DNA of 64,000 nucleotides from Strix aluco (lineage: Eukaryota; Chordata; Aves; Strigiformes; Strigidae). A program made the position numbers and the translations under genes. A model generated the notes under the pieces. That model made no database searches, was not told the DNA's origin, and saw only the letters and a list, made by a program, of their open reading frames with translations. This document shows, piece by piece, positions 36,581 to 50,200 of this stretch; within the stretch, counting starts at the first letter, position 1, and each line of letters begins with the position of its first letter. The stretch covers positions 7,190,632 through 7,254,631 of the forward strand of contig NC_133933.1 of assembly GCF_031877795.1 (NCBI RefSeq), written 5' to 3'.

Positions 36581-39500
36581 GCGATGTGCATCGGAGGTCA
36601 CTTTGGCCTCAACGGGGCATGTCGGACGCAAGGGGACCGTGCCAGGCGCCCGTTCCGCTGCTGCTCACCTCCACACGGTCTGTGCTCCTCATGTTGCCAA
36701 TCCATGGGAACTTTAAATAATCAGTGTTTGAGGGAGGGATAATTACCAGCTTTTAGCTTGCCCACTGACATCAATACTATCAAAGAAGCCTAAATGCACG
36801 ATCTCTTTTCTGAGGAATTACCACCCTGTAACGCAATACCTTTGGCTCGCATTGATCCACCCGTGGCGGATTATGCACAGCTGTTGACAGATAAGACTGA
36901 AAATATGAAACAGCCCCCTTGAACTGCTGGTACCATACAAAGCCTTTATTGAATAGCAATCTAAACATTCAGGCTGCTCCTCTCAGATAACCTAATCTTT
37001 TCCTGCGTTAACACCTCCATGCTGAAAGGAATCAATTATGTCTATCACTCCATATAGATTGGGTGCTGCATTTTTGGAAGCTTAGTCTTGTTCCTTCATT
37101 ATTGGGCAATCAATAAACCCTTTCAGTAGGAGCATTTTATGGTTACGTAATGAAAAACGTCATATAAGCTTGGCTTCAGCTGATCTTCTGTGTTAGTTTT
37201 TTTTTTTTTTTGGGGGGGGGGGTGGAAATGGGGTGTGGGGTGGGTTGAATTTACATTTTTTTTAATGACTATGAATTAATTACATAAAGCAGTCCTGAAA
37301 CAGAAATCCAATCTATCCTTTCACAAACTGGACATTCTTTTTGCTGCTTATAAGGAAGAAAAAAAAAAAAAAGAAAACTAGCAATAACAAAACAGAAGTC
37401 AACCGTAAATATTTCATGTCTTCATTTTCTCTGAATTGTTACTCTTCCCCTATTAATAAGTTACAGAAGAATTGTCATAGCAACAGTGACAGCTCATTGA
37501 GGAAACTACAAGTGAAATATAACCCTAACCATATAGAGGTGGCTGCAACAGTGCCCTGTGCAGGCGGGACCCAAGCGATGGTCCAGCCAGGCTCCAGAGA
37601 TGCTCCATGAAAGGCTGGGCACACTGGCACCCCAAGAAAAAAGGTGTCAGCAAGCTCATTACACCAGTGTTTGGAGCAGTGGATGCTGCTCCTCATTCTC
37701 CTGGGGCTTCTTACTTTGCTCCCCTTTTCTTCAGGGATCTGTCACTGCCTCTTGTTCCATGCCCCTGCGAAACTTCTCCAGCATAGAGCTGCAAAAAAGG
37801 TGAAGATGACAGTGAATTTAAGTGAGAACCTTCAATAACACATACCCCATAAAAAATAATTGGAAAGGAAGTTTCCAGTTTCCCCGGAGAATTTGCCATA
37901 TTTCCCCAAGGTCAGCGTGAGATAAGCTGGTTTTTTCTTTTAAACCAAAACATGCTGGAACATGGTATGGGTTTATCTAGTTTTCAGAAGGATGTTCTCA
38001 GTTTACGAAAAAAACTCACTCAGTAGGTGAGGGAAAATTACACCTTGAATTTGGATAAAAATATCAGCATTCCCCACTGGAATTTTACTTGAAAACAAAT
38101 TACTAGGTGTTTTTGTGGTATGTTTTTTCACACATATTTTCTGCTGAAGAAAAGTCTGACCAGTTCTGTGTGGATTGCTTTTACATTGTGTCCAACGGAG
38201 TACTGCCAACCCCAAACACACACAAAAATCCACGAGACATTTAAACCATCATAAGACTAGCTAAAGAAGAGTTTAAAAAACTTTTTTTAAAAAGGCAACA
38301 TGGACTAGGGTTGCCCACGGTTTCTGACTTTTAGGATTTATTTCAGTGATGTCTCCAAGTTTTTCTCTGCAAACATGAAGGGTACGAACATGGAAGGTGT
38401 AGGAGACCTGGGCACTTACTTTTTGGTGGCCAGATGTCAATGATAGGCTTTTGTGGGGCAAGCTAGCCAGTGTTTTCTAGGTGTTTGAAGACATTTCTCT
38501 GCCACCCTTCCTCCTCTTTCAGCTGATCACCTCTGTTGGAAGAAGAGATGCAAAATCTGGGATGTTTACCACACTGTTTTTTCACATAAGTGAGATGCTC
38601 AGTGATGGCAACATCAAATCCATGCCCTCTGCCTGCAGCAAGGCCACCAGCAGCACTGAGGCTGCTCTTTAAATACTCTCTGGAGAAAGGCCAGCTCAGG
38701 TGCTGTGAAGAGGAGCCATTTATTTTTCCAAAGCTTTTCTCAATTTCTGATAAGTCAAGGGACTATCTTCACGCCTGCAGAAAGCAGCCTGCGGGAAGCA
38801 TCCTATCAAGCACAACACTTAGGCTGACGATCTGTATCCCTGGCCTCCATCACTTGGTATTCATTTGCAGGCCAGATTCAGTGGAGGCAGAATACCCTTA
38901 GTTCCCATTTCACCTGGTTTGGCTACTTTAGGTTTCCGATGGTGGCAGGTAGAAGATGCACTTTGTAGAAGTTTCCATTGGCTCTTGCAGTACGACTGCT
39001 CTGAGCAGTTTTGTCCCAATGCCAGGTCTAGCAAAGGCTGATGGCAGCAGCCTGAACCTCCAAGGGTCTTTCATTCCTCCAGAGCCTTCCTCACCATCAG
39101 CCCCGCTGCCGTGCTCTGCCCCAGCACAGCCTGCTCAGCACCGTGCTCTCACGCACGTTGGCATCCTGCTAATAGCTTATTTGCTCTCAGCTTATTCATA
39201 AAGATTTAAATACCACCCTGCCTCCCTTCAGAGGCTGGAAATAGAGGACCCCGATTGGCTTTTCAAGCGTATCTGGAAGTGCTTTCAGGCTTCATTTTCT
39301 GAAAAAAGCCTGTGAACAACTGGATGCACAAAGCTGTTGTTGCCAGCGATGTGCCCAGTCATCGTAAGACGACAGTGACTGCATGCAGATGAATATCAAG
39401 GTGTAGAACAGCTATGGGAAAGGATGAATATCAGATGAACACATGCAGCCGTAATAATTACATCTCACTAAAGAAAATGTCAGGGAGACTCAATGAAGTG

Positions 39501-39960
39501 TTAACGAAAATGGTTTTCCAGGCTTTACTGCGCTAAAGCAAAAAAAAAATTGAAAATGTGGCCCAGGAGTCATCAATGCAATAATAATTTTGTAATTCTC
39601 TCAAAGAGCCCGAGAGAATGGCTCTGAAAGGACCCTGCATCCCAAAGCTTTTCAACGGGTGATGGCAGAATGCCCTAAATCCTACAAATGGGAAACCTGA
39701 GGCACTCGTGCGCCAAGTCAGTAACTGATATCAATATTATATGCGTGCTATTTGAAAACACCACAACGAAGCTTGAATTGAGAGACTGGAGAAAGGTTGC
39801 GTAAATAATGCTTTTCCATAACGTCATCCACAGCAGGCCATGCTTGCAATAACAAGCCTGTTGCAAGTCATGTTTTCCAGGGAGAGTGAAAACACTACGT
39901 GATGCCCTTGGGGCATCTAACTTTGCAATGTGCCATGATGAGGAGAGGGAGAGGAGAGAG
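36581..39960. other. Unique non-coding sequence
   Basis: A T15-G11 tract lies at 37197-37222 and an A-rich run near 37360. The block at 36740-37010 is repeat-free and AT-leaning, with a conserved-element look. No gene is recognised. Confidence 0.5.
37197..37222. repeat. T15-G11 tract
   Basis: Fifteen T are followed directly by eleven G, with further G/T-rich DNA after. It has the same polarity as three other T-then-G tracts in this window. Confidence 0.9.
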
Positions 39961-39971
39961 AATATTTTCAA

Positions 39972-40225
39972 TTGGAAGTGACTTACAACGATCATCTAGT
40001 CCAACTGCCTGACCACAATCATCTAGTCCAACTGCCTGACCACTTCAGGGCTGACTACAAGTTAAAACATGCTATTAAGGGCATTATCCAAATGCCACTT
40101 AAACACTGACAGGCTTGAGGAACTGACCACCTCTCTAGGAAGCCTGTTCTGGTGTTGGACCACCCTCTCGGTAAAGAAATACTTCCTAACGTCCAGTGTA
40201 AACCTCTCCAGCTCATGTCTATGGC
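39972..40225 (-). mobile_element. Older CR1 LINE 3' fragment with internal duplication
   Basis: Read on the minus strand this is the 3' part of an older CR1 subfamily. The window shows its complement: GACCACTTCAGGGCTGAC, GGGCATTATCCAAATGCC, ACCACCTCTCTAGGAAGCC and GTAAAGAAATACTTCCTAA, which are familiar CR1 words. The 3' end faces left near 39972. Near that end, 26 bases (39991-40016) are repeated exactly at 40018-40043, a 27-base tandem duplication that the family does not normally carry. The right edge is vague because divergence rises after about 40215. Confidence 0.85.
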
Positions 40226-40229
40226 TCTC

Positions 40230-43200
40230 AGGATGCCCCTTTGCTAATGAAGGGAGTACTCGTGTATGCCCCAGAAGCAGCTCAACATCTTGCAGATGCC
40301 AACATGCAAAAGAGAATCTTCACCAGGAAAAGAGCATCTGAATCAGGAGATAAACAAAGGTGTGTTTGAAACATGGCAACAGCTTCTGAAGAAGCAACTG
40401 GATTCCAGAATATAAATGGAAGTGAGAAGTCCGCAGGCAGGGTTCCTCTCTGCAGCACACCGTGGGGCCATAGAGTGAAATCAGTATTGTGGGACACCTC
40501 AGGGACACAGGGGAAACCTCAAGTATTGGTGCAAGCTTGGGTTGTTTTCCTGGTTTTCTTCCGTACAGGTTTTCCAATTCTATAATCAGATGTCTGATGC
40601 TTTACTTAAAGAAAAAAAACTTAACCAACCTTCTATAATTAAAAGGTCTGCTTGCACAGGGATCTGAGACACGCTGGCATCTCTGGGAGCATCTGCCCCC
40701 AACCTGGACTGGGACATCTTTGGAGCACCTGGCCAACAGGGATTTTCAGCAGGATCTGATTTCTTCATTTTTTAAAATGATTTACATATCTTCCAGCCAG
40801 CTATAGTGGCAAGCGGAAGGGCCACGTCCGAGGAGAAAAATCTCCTTTGGCATAGAGAAGCAGGGTAGTCAACAGAGAGAAATATGGACCTCAAAGGGAC
40901 AGCCTGTCATCTTTAGGTTAAATGACTAAATTAGGCTCTTCCTCTACACACCTTCCAATGCCAAGGTGTCTCTCCAACAGGTACTTCAAATTGCAAGTTA
41001 AATGCCTGAATTAGATCCAATCCACAGTATTGCCCCTCACCAACTCCAGTGCATTTATCAATTTCCACTTTTTTACTGCTTATGATATAATTACTGCTAA
41101 ATAATGAAATACATAGATATGTGACATGCTAAACATATATATAAACCATAAGTATTATATAAAATATAATAAAAGTATTATATTACAGAATTACTGTATT
41201 ATATGGGCACTACCAACATCCTGGCACAAAACAAAATCACACAAGACATACTGATTCATTGAACTGCCCTTCAGTCCAGAGTGGTTTGGTGCTTTTTGCC
41301 CCCCACTGGGTTATCATTTGGCTAGTTTGTTTGTAACAGCTGATTAACTGTGGCATAAAACACCTACAAGCCATTAGACTTCTGTAAAGCACTCATCCAG
41401 TAATTCGTGACCACTTCATCTGAGAAAAACCCCACCATGTCTACTAGGAGCACTTCTAGCTGCATATTTAAAATTCATAAATATTTGAGTGTTGAAATTT
41501 TCTCTTTCCCAAACTCAATTGCTCTAATATCCATGGTAAGTGAACTCCAAAGGACTGGAAACAAATTTATTTTTACTTTTAGGCGAAGAGGCAATTTCCA
41601 GCTGTATCCACCTAACTTAACCTCTCTAAGAAAAGGTCCTTCTTCCCCAAGCCTTGTCCACAGTAAGCGCACCCTCCCAGGGGTCCCTCTCAAGGAATGC
41701 TCTTTTAAACCCTCGCCTCTGCAACTCATTCTAAGGCTGTGCATGTGTACAATAAGGAAAATAAAGTAATTAATATGGACCTAATGTGTGCGATTGTTTC
41801 TGCAAAGCAGCTTACAAGTACTGAATTCATTAAAAAAAAAAAAAAAAAAAAAGAGGAACTGGTTATACTGCTGCAACATTTGTTTGTTCAGAAAGCTTCG
41901 GTCACAAACAAGCCTGACCCCATTATAGCCCGAAGTATTTCTTAGTGCACGGGAAACTCAAGTATTGACTGAATAATGGTTATAGCTCTTGCTGCCATCG
42001 GTGTAAACTTGTCAAAGAGGAAGGACTAAATCAAATTATTAAACAAGTCAACAAGCTGAAAATTTACCTTTTCCTCTAACGCTTCTGGCAATGGCTAAAT
42101 GAACTACTAAATCAAACACATCATAGCAAATTAGCAAAGTATGTTACAGCAAAAATTAAGTTTAATGGCACACAGCAATTGCCAAGATTTTTAATCAATT
42201 CTTTGCAGCCTGGGTCCTTAACTGTTTAACAATGGAGGCATAATATAAAGATTAGCTCAGAACACAAAAGGAAATTTCCTAGTGAAGTTAGCAACACGGA
42301 AAGAATTTTTTTTCCCCTTCAGGACTGTCTCTATAATACTACTGCATTTTCACACTAATTTCAATTTGAGTTTCAGTCCTGCTGAAATTAAACCACAAAA
42401 ACAAAACATAACTGCAAACATATTTGCTCACATCCCCCTACATCTTTAAAGGTATGAAATGGAAGACAGGAAAATTACTAGGAGATAATCAAATTATGGG
42501 CTCCCCTTTCACACCAGTAAGGGCTCCTCTTTGAAAGAAAAACAACATATTGTGATGTTCCTAAAATTGCTACAGCTGTTTGAAAATTTTACATGCTTTT
42601 TTATGTCTCTACTGAATATGTAATTTCTTTAAGATGCAGTATAGTTTCTCAGAAAAATGTTGACTTTTCTGAACCATTGAGGTTCCCCAGTAAAACAAAA
42701 GGGTTTTCTGGTGCCAATTTGGCCCATCTGGAACCATTAAACACCAAGGTAGACTTGAGGGGCACAGGTAAGATGTGAGGCCAGTCAACACATCAGTTTT
42801 AAAAGCTGTTTACAGTACACTTCGGGTCCTTGGTCTTAATATATACTGCTATACAGCAGAAGATATCAACGGTGTCTCCAGCAATTAATGGAGTTACATT
42901 GGTGGGAGTAAAAGGAGGATCAAAACAAGCTGCTACAGCAATTGCAAAGAAACCAGAGGGGCTGAGGGCAGAAGTATCTCTGACAAATTGGGCAAAGGAG
43001 AGAAACGATGAGAAGATACATATTTGCAAGGGTGGAAACACAGAAGTGACTGCCGGGACTGGTGCCGAACATCTAAAGACAAAGGCATCCCTCATAGTGA
43101 GAAAGGGCTACAAATGCACCCCTTCTGCACCTGCTAAACTTTACGATCTGCTTGAAAAGTCAAAATTATTGTCTATGTGATCAAAAGCTGCTACACAAAT

Positions 43201-44120
43201 TTGAATATTGGCAAAACAAAACAAAAACATGGGATAAGAATCAGTTGTTAGCTTACATAATATAGCTCCATTAAGGTCACGATAACACCAACAACGTTTG
43301 TCAGTAACATTTGGCACTTGCCTGCTCCTCCTGGGATTCATTTTGGCAGATTTCTGTTTGTTTCTGCACACATGTGGCTCTGTGCTTATGACAGAGGTGA
43401 GCCAAAGACCTGCCTTGTGTCCAGGGAGCAGAGGGGGGGATATGCAGGGGGCTGATGTGCTGGTGTAAGCTCACCCCACAACCCCAGGCCAGGGCTGGAG
43501 GCAGTGTTGACTCCTCTGCGAGTGAGATTTGCTTGTGTGGTGTTGGGCATTGAAGCTGTGCATCTTGACCACCATGCCAAGTCCCAGTGTGTCCCCAGGC
43601 TGCTGACCCGCCCTCCCTATGAGGACAGTGTCTGCTCATCCTCGTGTGCACACAGGCTGGGGTATGAGTTATACGTTGGGTTCACCAATGCTTAATGCTA
43701 TTCACCAGTGCTTAAATACAGGCAGCAACTGCGTATATTCTTCTAAGGAGAGGCAACAAGGCTGCCTCACTTCACCCATTGATGCTTTCAGGGATGACAC
43801 CTGGCACTGGGCTGTACTACAAAGTGAGTGAGCAAACCAGAGAGGAGCTACGTGATGGGGCTGCCACAGTATGTCTAGAAACCACAGGTAAAACACCAAA
43901 CACAGAAAGGAGCAAGATCCGAGACCTGCACCTGGCACAGCACCCTGTGGTTGGAGACAAGTCTCGGTGCTGTGGGTGCAGTGCAGGATGCGATGGGGCC
44001 ATGGAGGGTGTCAGGGCTGCTGGGCAGAGGTTACAAACCGAGGCGCTCACGCTTGCAATAATTCATTTCACATTGCCTTTCCTGATGATGGGACCATAAA
44101 ACAGCAGTGGCGTTTCTCAC
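40230..44120. other. Unique non-coding sequence
   Basis: The stretch contains an AT-rich patch at 41090-41210 and a 21-base A run at 41832-41852. A 116-codon ORF at 42830-43180 has no recognised domain. Positions 43681-43720 hold a 20-base imperfect tandem duplication (TTCACCAATGCTTAA / TTCACCAGTGCTTAA). No gene is recognised. Confidence 0.5.
41832..41852. repeat. Poly-A run (A21)
   Basis: Twenty-one A in a row. No clear retroposed body lies upstream. Confidence 0.9.
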
Positions 44121-44124
44121 AGGG

Positions 44125-44265
44125 ATTGCTAATTACTCATTATTAGTTGTATTTGTATTATCTCAGCATCTCTAAGCCCTGAGGAGCAGGACGCTGTTAT
44201 GTGACACTCCTCCGAATACAAAACAAAGTATTATCCCAGCTGTAAGGAGCTTACACTCTGTGGGG
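44125..44265 (-). mobile_element. Ancient amniote LINE 3' tail (L2/CR1-L3-like)
   Basis: The + strand reads TATTTGTATTA, then a CTCTAAGCCC region, then AATACAAAACAAAG, then TCCCAGCTGTAAGGAGCTTACA. This order matches, in reverse, a very old 3' tail common in amniote genomes: TGTAAGCTC..GGGCAGGGA, then TTTGTTxTGTxTTTGTA, then a CCTAGxxC core, then TAATACAAATAATAA. It would therefore lie on the minus strand with its 3' end near 44125. The match is from recognition of the family by eye, with roughly 65-70% apparent identity. The exact subfamily name is uncertain. Confidence 0.55.
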
Positions 44266-44269
44266 TGAG

Positions 44270-47200
44270 ATGCTGCCCAAATACTTTAATGCTTTGGAGC
44301 ATGAGTTTTGCTATCAGGCGCACTTCTCCTGAAGTACAAACCGATGCTTTAATAAGCAAATGTCCAACTGAAACGCAAAGGGAGTATATAGCTCAGCATC
44401 CTCCAAGAGATCCAAAGGGAAAGCTCTGTGCAGTGCTGGCACCGGGTCTCCCTGGCTGACGTGCCGTGGTGAACAGTACAAAGAAGAAAACATCATACTT
44501 TCTTATGGAGACATCAACCAGGGAAGGTGGCCCTGAGGATCCAGGTAAGTTCACAACACAAGAAGTCATTTCTACACAGCTTTGTGGTTAAGGGTCTCAA
44601 AGCCTCATTCTCACAAGATAAGCATTTTTATTAACTGCTCCTCGTGCTTCTAAGTTGGCACTGTACAATGTTGGTGTCCCTGGCCAAGACTGGTTCCAGT
44701 GCAGAGACCTTGGTGCCACCGGTGCTTGTGGGAATAGTCCTGGTTCAAGACTCCAAGTTCATTTTTACAACCATGCCATTTACCTCAATAGCACACACAT
44801 GCATGCATGTCAAAAAACATTTTAAAGATGTTTTCCACTACATCAAGACACAGAAGTAGTAAGCAAAGCTTACAGAGTGAAGAAATGAACTGACATAGCT
44901 CTTGAAAACAGCTATGAACTAAGGACAAAGGATCCTCAAAGTCAGTCTTCAGCTTCTTTAATCTGTTTTTGCATTTCATGATTGTGGTAGCAAAACACTT
45001 CCTCCTTCCCTCCTGCAGTCCCTGAGAGGACAGGATTTCATCTAAAAGGAAGGACGAGCACTCATCCTGCCATATCAGATGAGGAGGGTGTCTTCACCAT
45101 CTTTAGCAACAGCAGCGGACCACCCACTGGCACGCACACTACATTTGGGTGACACCATTTCAAGCGAAAGGAGAGGGAAGATGCTGACAGAAGAGCAGAG
45201 TAAAGCTGGAGCATCTCTGACTCACCTGAGATGCCGCTGGGCTGAGGCTGGACAGGCTGGAAGAGCAGAGAGCAACCAGAGATACTCATCACTGTCCAAA
45301 CACCCGGCTCTAAAACAGGTTGGTCTCATTCTAAAGTATTCATATGACAATATGTGTAAACACTAAACACAATACAAGTCCCTTCCAACCTCATCCCTTC
45401 TGTAAATTCGTGACTATCAGAGAATTCCTCCTCCTGCTGTGTCCCCGAGTGCATCCTTCCTATCCCTAAGGCTGGTATACCATGAGTTGGTTTAGCACAG
45501 ACAGTAACCATGTTCCATGGAGGTGAAAGGCCTGGCTTGAAGGGCACATGGCATTTTTGCTTTTTAACTTAGGTAAGGACCCGGGCCTGTAGCTGTGTAA
45601 ATCACAGTCTCTAAAACAAAAAAACAGGGGGTTGCCAGGACCAATGAGGCCAGTGGCTCATGCCAAATTTTTAAGGAGTTGACCTTACGAACGCAATTAA
45701 GCTGCCACATTGGGCATGTTATGCCTTGATATTGGAGGCAAGATCAGAAAGTGTCCCTGGGATTACAGGAACCTTCTCCTGGCAGCCAAGAGGGTTGCAT
45801 GGCCCCACGATTTTCTGCTTGCAAGTGGTTGGAAAGGTGCTTGTAGCTCTGCTGGATCACAGAGGAGGTGCCTGATGACAGAGCATACTCTTGCTGCCTC
45901 CTAAGCCTGCTCTGGGATAGCACTGAGGCCCCTAATTGAGCCAGCGCTGTGCTCTGTGAGCAGGCATGGTGCCACACCAGCAGATCAGCACAGCCAAGCC
46001 CCCGCAGCAGCATTGGGGCTCCACAATCTGGGGTTAAGAAGACTGGATGTCTCCACTGCATCTTGGAGCTCAGCTGTTCTGAGAAAAAAGCAACAAACCC
46101 AAATGCAGCTCCGGATGGTGACGGCCTGGCCGTAGGGCAAGAAGCAGTTCATTCTGTGCTGGTCCCGCTGTGACTGGCTGCATGTACGAGGATGTGCTGG
46201 AGCCACCGAAGGACATGTCTGGATGTGAAGTCCTCCAGCCACAGAGATATTTAAATAAAACTGACCCAACAGCTTGGGATTGCTATCCAGAGGTGTATTT
46301 ATTTTACCTTGGCTTGTGAGGAGCGCTGGGATGCTGTTTTGTCCGTCCCTTGCTCTTCACCGTACCCTGGACCCATGCTGGCACACGAATTCCCAACCAA
46401 GGCACTGAAGAAGTGGGAAACATTTGGTGCTGCAAGAGAAAAGGAGAAATATCAAAACCTACATCTTGGTGAAGCTCATCTGATGGGTGCCTCCTCACTC
46501 TCTGATTAACCGCACCCCTGGAATGGCAGCTCCATCTCGCCCATCTCTCACTTGCTCATTTTTAGTCCTGTTTTGCTTTCTCCCATACTCTTCCCTCCAT
46601 TTAACCCGTTCACACTGTTTTAAAGCTAGTATCAGAGAACAGATTTTAAATTAATATCTAAGTAGAAAAAGCCATTTTGAAACAAATAAACAAATTTTTA
46701 AGTGACAATATTTTAAGTGGAAATATTCCACTTTTCTTCACTGTACAGGAATATTTTCAGTGTTCCTGAAAATATTCTTGCTTCTCCCCAAAAAATTCCC
46801 CTGGGAAAAAAAAAAACCAACAACCAAACAGAAAAACCCACCACAAATCTGGCTCTTGTATTGCTTATTTTAACATCATCTCTTTTATGTTTGCAGCACT
46901 ACTGACCACAGTGCCCAGCACACAGGAGCAGCATTACAACACAGCTGTGGTCTGCCCCAGGGACACCTGGGGACATCCCAGCCATGTACAGACAGAACCT
47001 AAAAGGTCAGACTGGTCCAGAGCAGCTAAAACACCAAAAGAAAACCTGCAAACCAGTTATATCTCCCTGGATTCATTTATTTTCTCTTTGTCCGTCTCCT
47101 CCCAACATATTTGCACATGCCTCCGGCCCCAGGGTGGACTTTCATGGGAGGTCGGGGCACATTTCAGCATGTGGATGCTCCTTCTTCCTCGTGGAGCTGA

Positions 47201-50200
47201 AACCTTCTTTCTATATTCATTTCTCCCACTGCTAATAGTTTTGCTTATTTAAACAAATCCTCAGTTATGCATTCTAACGACGAGCGATGATTCATGAGCA
47301 ACAGATGTCTGCGCCGGCGCTAACAGAGCGGCATTACTCGCTGCATAGTTTCAGGTGCCAAAATAACAATATTTATTAACCATCTCTACTGAGGCCTCAG
47401 GAGCTTAAAGGCAGGTTTTACTGCTGGCACACCGAAAGGAGAAACAACAAAAAAAAGCCAGTGAAGGTATCATTAATAAAACGTTTACAAAATATATGCC
47501 AAAGCTTAACTTCCCCCCAACGCAGAGAATAATAGAGGAGGGTTGTGTTGTGGGTTTTTTTCCATTTTGATTTGTTTGGTTTTAAAGACTGTTATTATGA
47601 GACTCAAGAATCTTTTAAATCAATAAGAAATGCTTTGGTGTTTTTTATTTTTTTATTTTAAGGCAATTCTAAAGGTATAATGAAAGGTTTTAATCTTATT
47701 TCAGAGATGTAATTAAAAAAATCTCAGCTTCTAAGAAGGTCAATACGGCTTGCTAAACAACATTGATTTTTGGAATATTACTGATGCACATAGTGATTTT
47801 TTTTTTAAGATAACTTCCATCCCTTCAAGAACTGTGTCAGATATAATTTGATTGGCAAATACCTACTCTAAATTAAACTCACACAGTAATTACAGGTGCC
47901 TCATCACAAGTTATTGTAAAATTATTCAAAATGTTGAAGCAAGTCTGAGGACAACATAACAAATTTTCTTCTACTTCACATTTTGAACTAGACATTTGTT
48001 TGTGAGGGCTACTGGGGACAGGAGGTCCCTGAAGTGGAAACTCAGTTCTACTGAACTTCAAAGGACTTTGAACATTGATTTGCACAGGACAAGGATTTTA
48101 GCTCTGTTTTTTAAATCAGGCTCTTTTACCAAACCGTGGGTTTCTTGCCTGTAAATTGGGGCTGATATGTTGTCTGTCTTGTAGAGCATTACTGCACTTA
48201 ATGCTTAGCAAGCGCTTTGGAAGCTTTAATTGAAAGGGTTGGGGTGTTTTAATTAATCATCATTGTATTGCCCACAGAGAATACCAAGCAGTGAGGGGGG
48301 ACCACTGCTATGGATTAGCTGTCTGATAAATCTGCCCCACTGATTTCGGTTTTCTTTAGCAAGCAAAAGATTTGGGACTAGTCTTCTGCAGGGGCTGGTC
48401 TGAGGACAATTTTGCAGTCAGTGTGGAGGTCTCGCTCAAAAGGACTGCTCGGATATCATTCAAACACCTTTAGTTTCAGTCTACTCGGGTCTATGGGTAC
48501 GGACAGAGGGTCTGACTTGACTAAGCCCTGCGTTACAACCAGAACAAGCAATTTTCCAGTGGTAAAGCAACCTTGTCAACACAGGAGCCTGCCTATTGCG
48601 TCTCTCCCTCAACCTTTTCATTTTATGGCTCATTTAAACAATTTCACATAATTATTCCATGGGAAATGCAGTCATGGCCATACCTTTGAAGGAAAGGAGA
48701 GATGAAAGCGTCATTCCCACCAAGGTGAGGGATTTCCAACGGCAGAGCAGTCCTCATGCAACAGGGACACCTTGTCAGCAGCTTTCATTAAAGAATAAAA
48801 CCCAGCTTTGGCTCCATTCAGTGATCCTGTGCTGATGGATACGGATCGGTAACGGGTTTATTTACTCATGGTAAATAACACATATGGCTGCAACGATCCT
48901 AAAATAGTCATCTGCCCTGAAGGATACAGCCTTCAAGAATGCTGCCAGAGAGATGAGACCCAGCTGCTGTACGCAAGCATCATCCCCCTCTTTTCGGGGT
49001 ACAAGTCTGTGTTCAGCTCTCCTAGCATGACCAAGGATTCCCAAGGATGCTCTATTAGCTTAAGGAGTAGGCACAAAGGGATTCTTTCTAGTGCCGCATG
49101 TAGGTAAATTCATGGCCATAACCCTCATTTTATAAAGGTGTTAACGAGCACTGAATCAGGCTAAAAAGCTATTCTTGTAGCTATACACAACAAATGAGGT
49201 GCCAATTATTGCTCCAGTTTTCCAGCGAAGGTAGCTGTTTTGTTGGGTTTCAATGAAGCCATGCTGATATTTCTTTTTACATTTTTTTTTCAGCACACAA
49301 GCGACAACGGCTCCAAAGACACCTCCCAGCATTCCTGCAAACATTCAGGATTTGTGCTGCAAATATGCCCTGGTTGCCATGTCCAGTGCAGGGAACAGTT
49401 CTTTGCCTGAAAAAGGCTTGCAGGAGAGAAGGGAGCTCAGGCACAAACATGCTCATGGGTCCTCTCTTCTGGGCTCCATCAGGATGTCCCATGATGGGGA
49501 CATCTGGAGTCCCTAGAGGTGGGGACTCGAACAGAGCTTTCCCAGAGGAGCACCCAACAGTGGGGTTACTGCTGGGCTGATGGGCATCTGTACCCTCTCA
49601 CCCCTCCAAACATGTTTGCTTTGGAAGCCCCCATGCCCAGGGGGGCTGCCTGTCCTCCCCGTGCACCCAAAAGCTGCACAGCACCCAGGGTCTTGCCCAC
49701 AGCCCCTGAGGGGCCACCCGTGACAGACCCACCCACACACGAGCGCTGGGGGAGCACCCACATGGGATGGGTTTGCAGAAGCTGCTATTCCTGCAAGAAA
49801 CCAATAACAACCTTTACAGCCAAGAGCAAATTGAAATCATTGCTCCAGATGCACAGGAGATGAGACTGCGGGATCGCCCCAGGGCCAGTGAACTTCCAAC
49901 CTCAGCGGACATGCAGCTGCGTGCCATCACTCTCCTACATGCAGCCTCGAAGCAAGGCCTGGGGCAGAGTTTGAGTGTGGCCTTTCAGAGTCAAAAATCA
50001 CCCCCCCTTTCCAGCCAAACACTGGCAAATATTAGAGAAGTGTCAGAGATGTTGTTTTGCTGCAAATGGACACCACTAATAGCTGTATGTTCTTTTGAAG
50101 TTCATGAGGGGCAGATGAAGTGCATCAAAACCAAAAAAAAAAAAGGTCTAACTCCCTTCCATTCCCACAACAGCTTTGAAATAATTCATACTCCACTCAT

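Noticed and set aside
42830..43180. 116-codon ORF rich in Lys/Ala/Thr
   Set aside because: No domain, no splice signals and no codon pattern distinguishing it from neighbouring chance ORFs.
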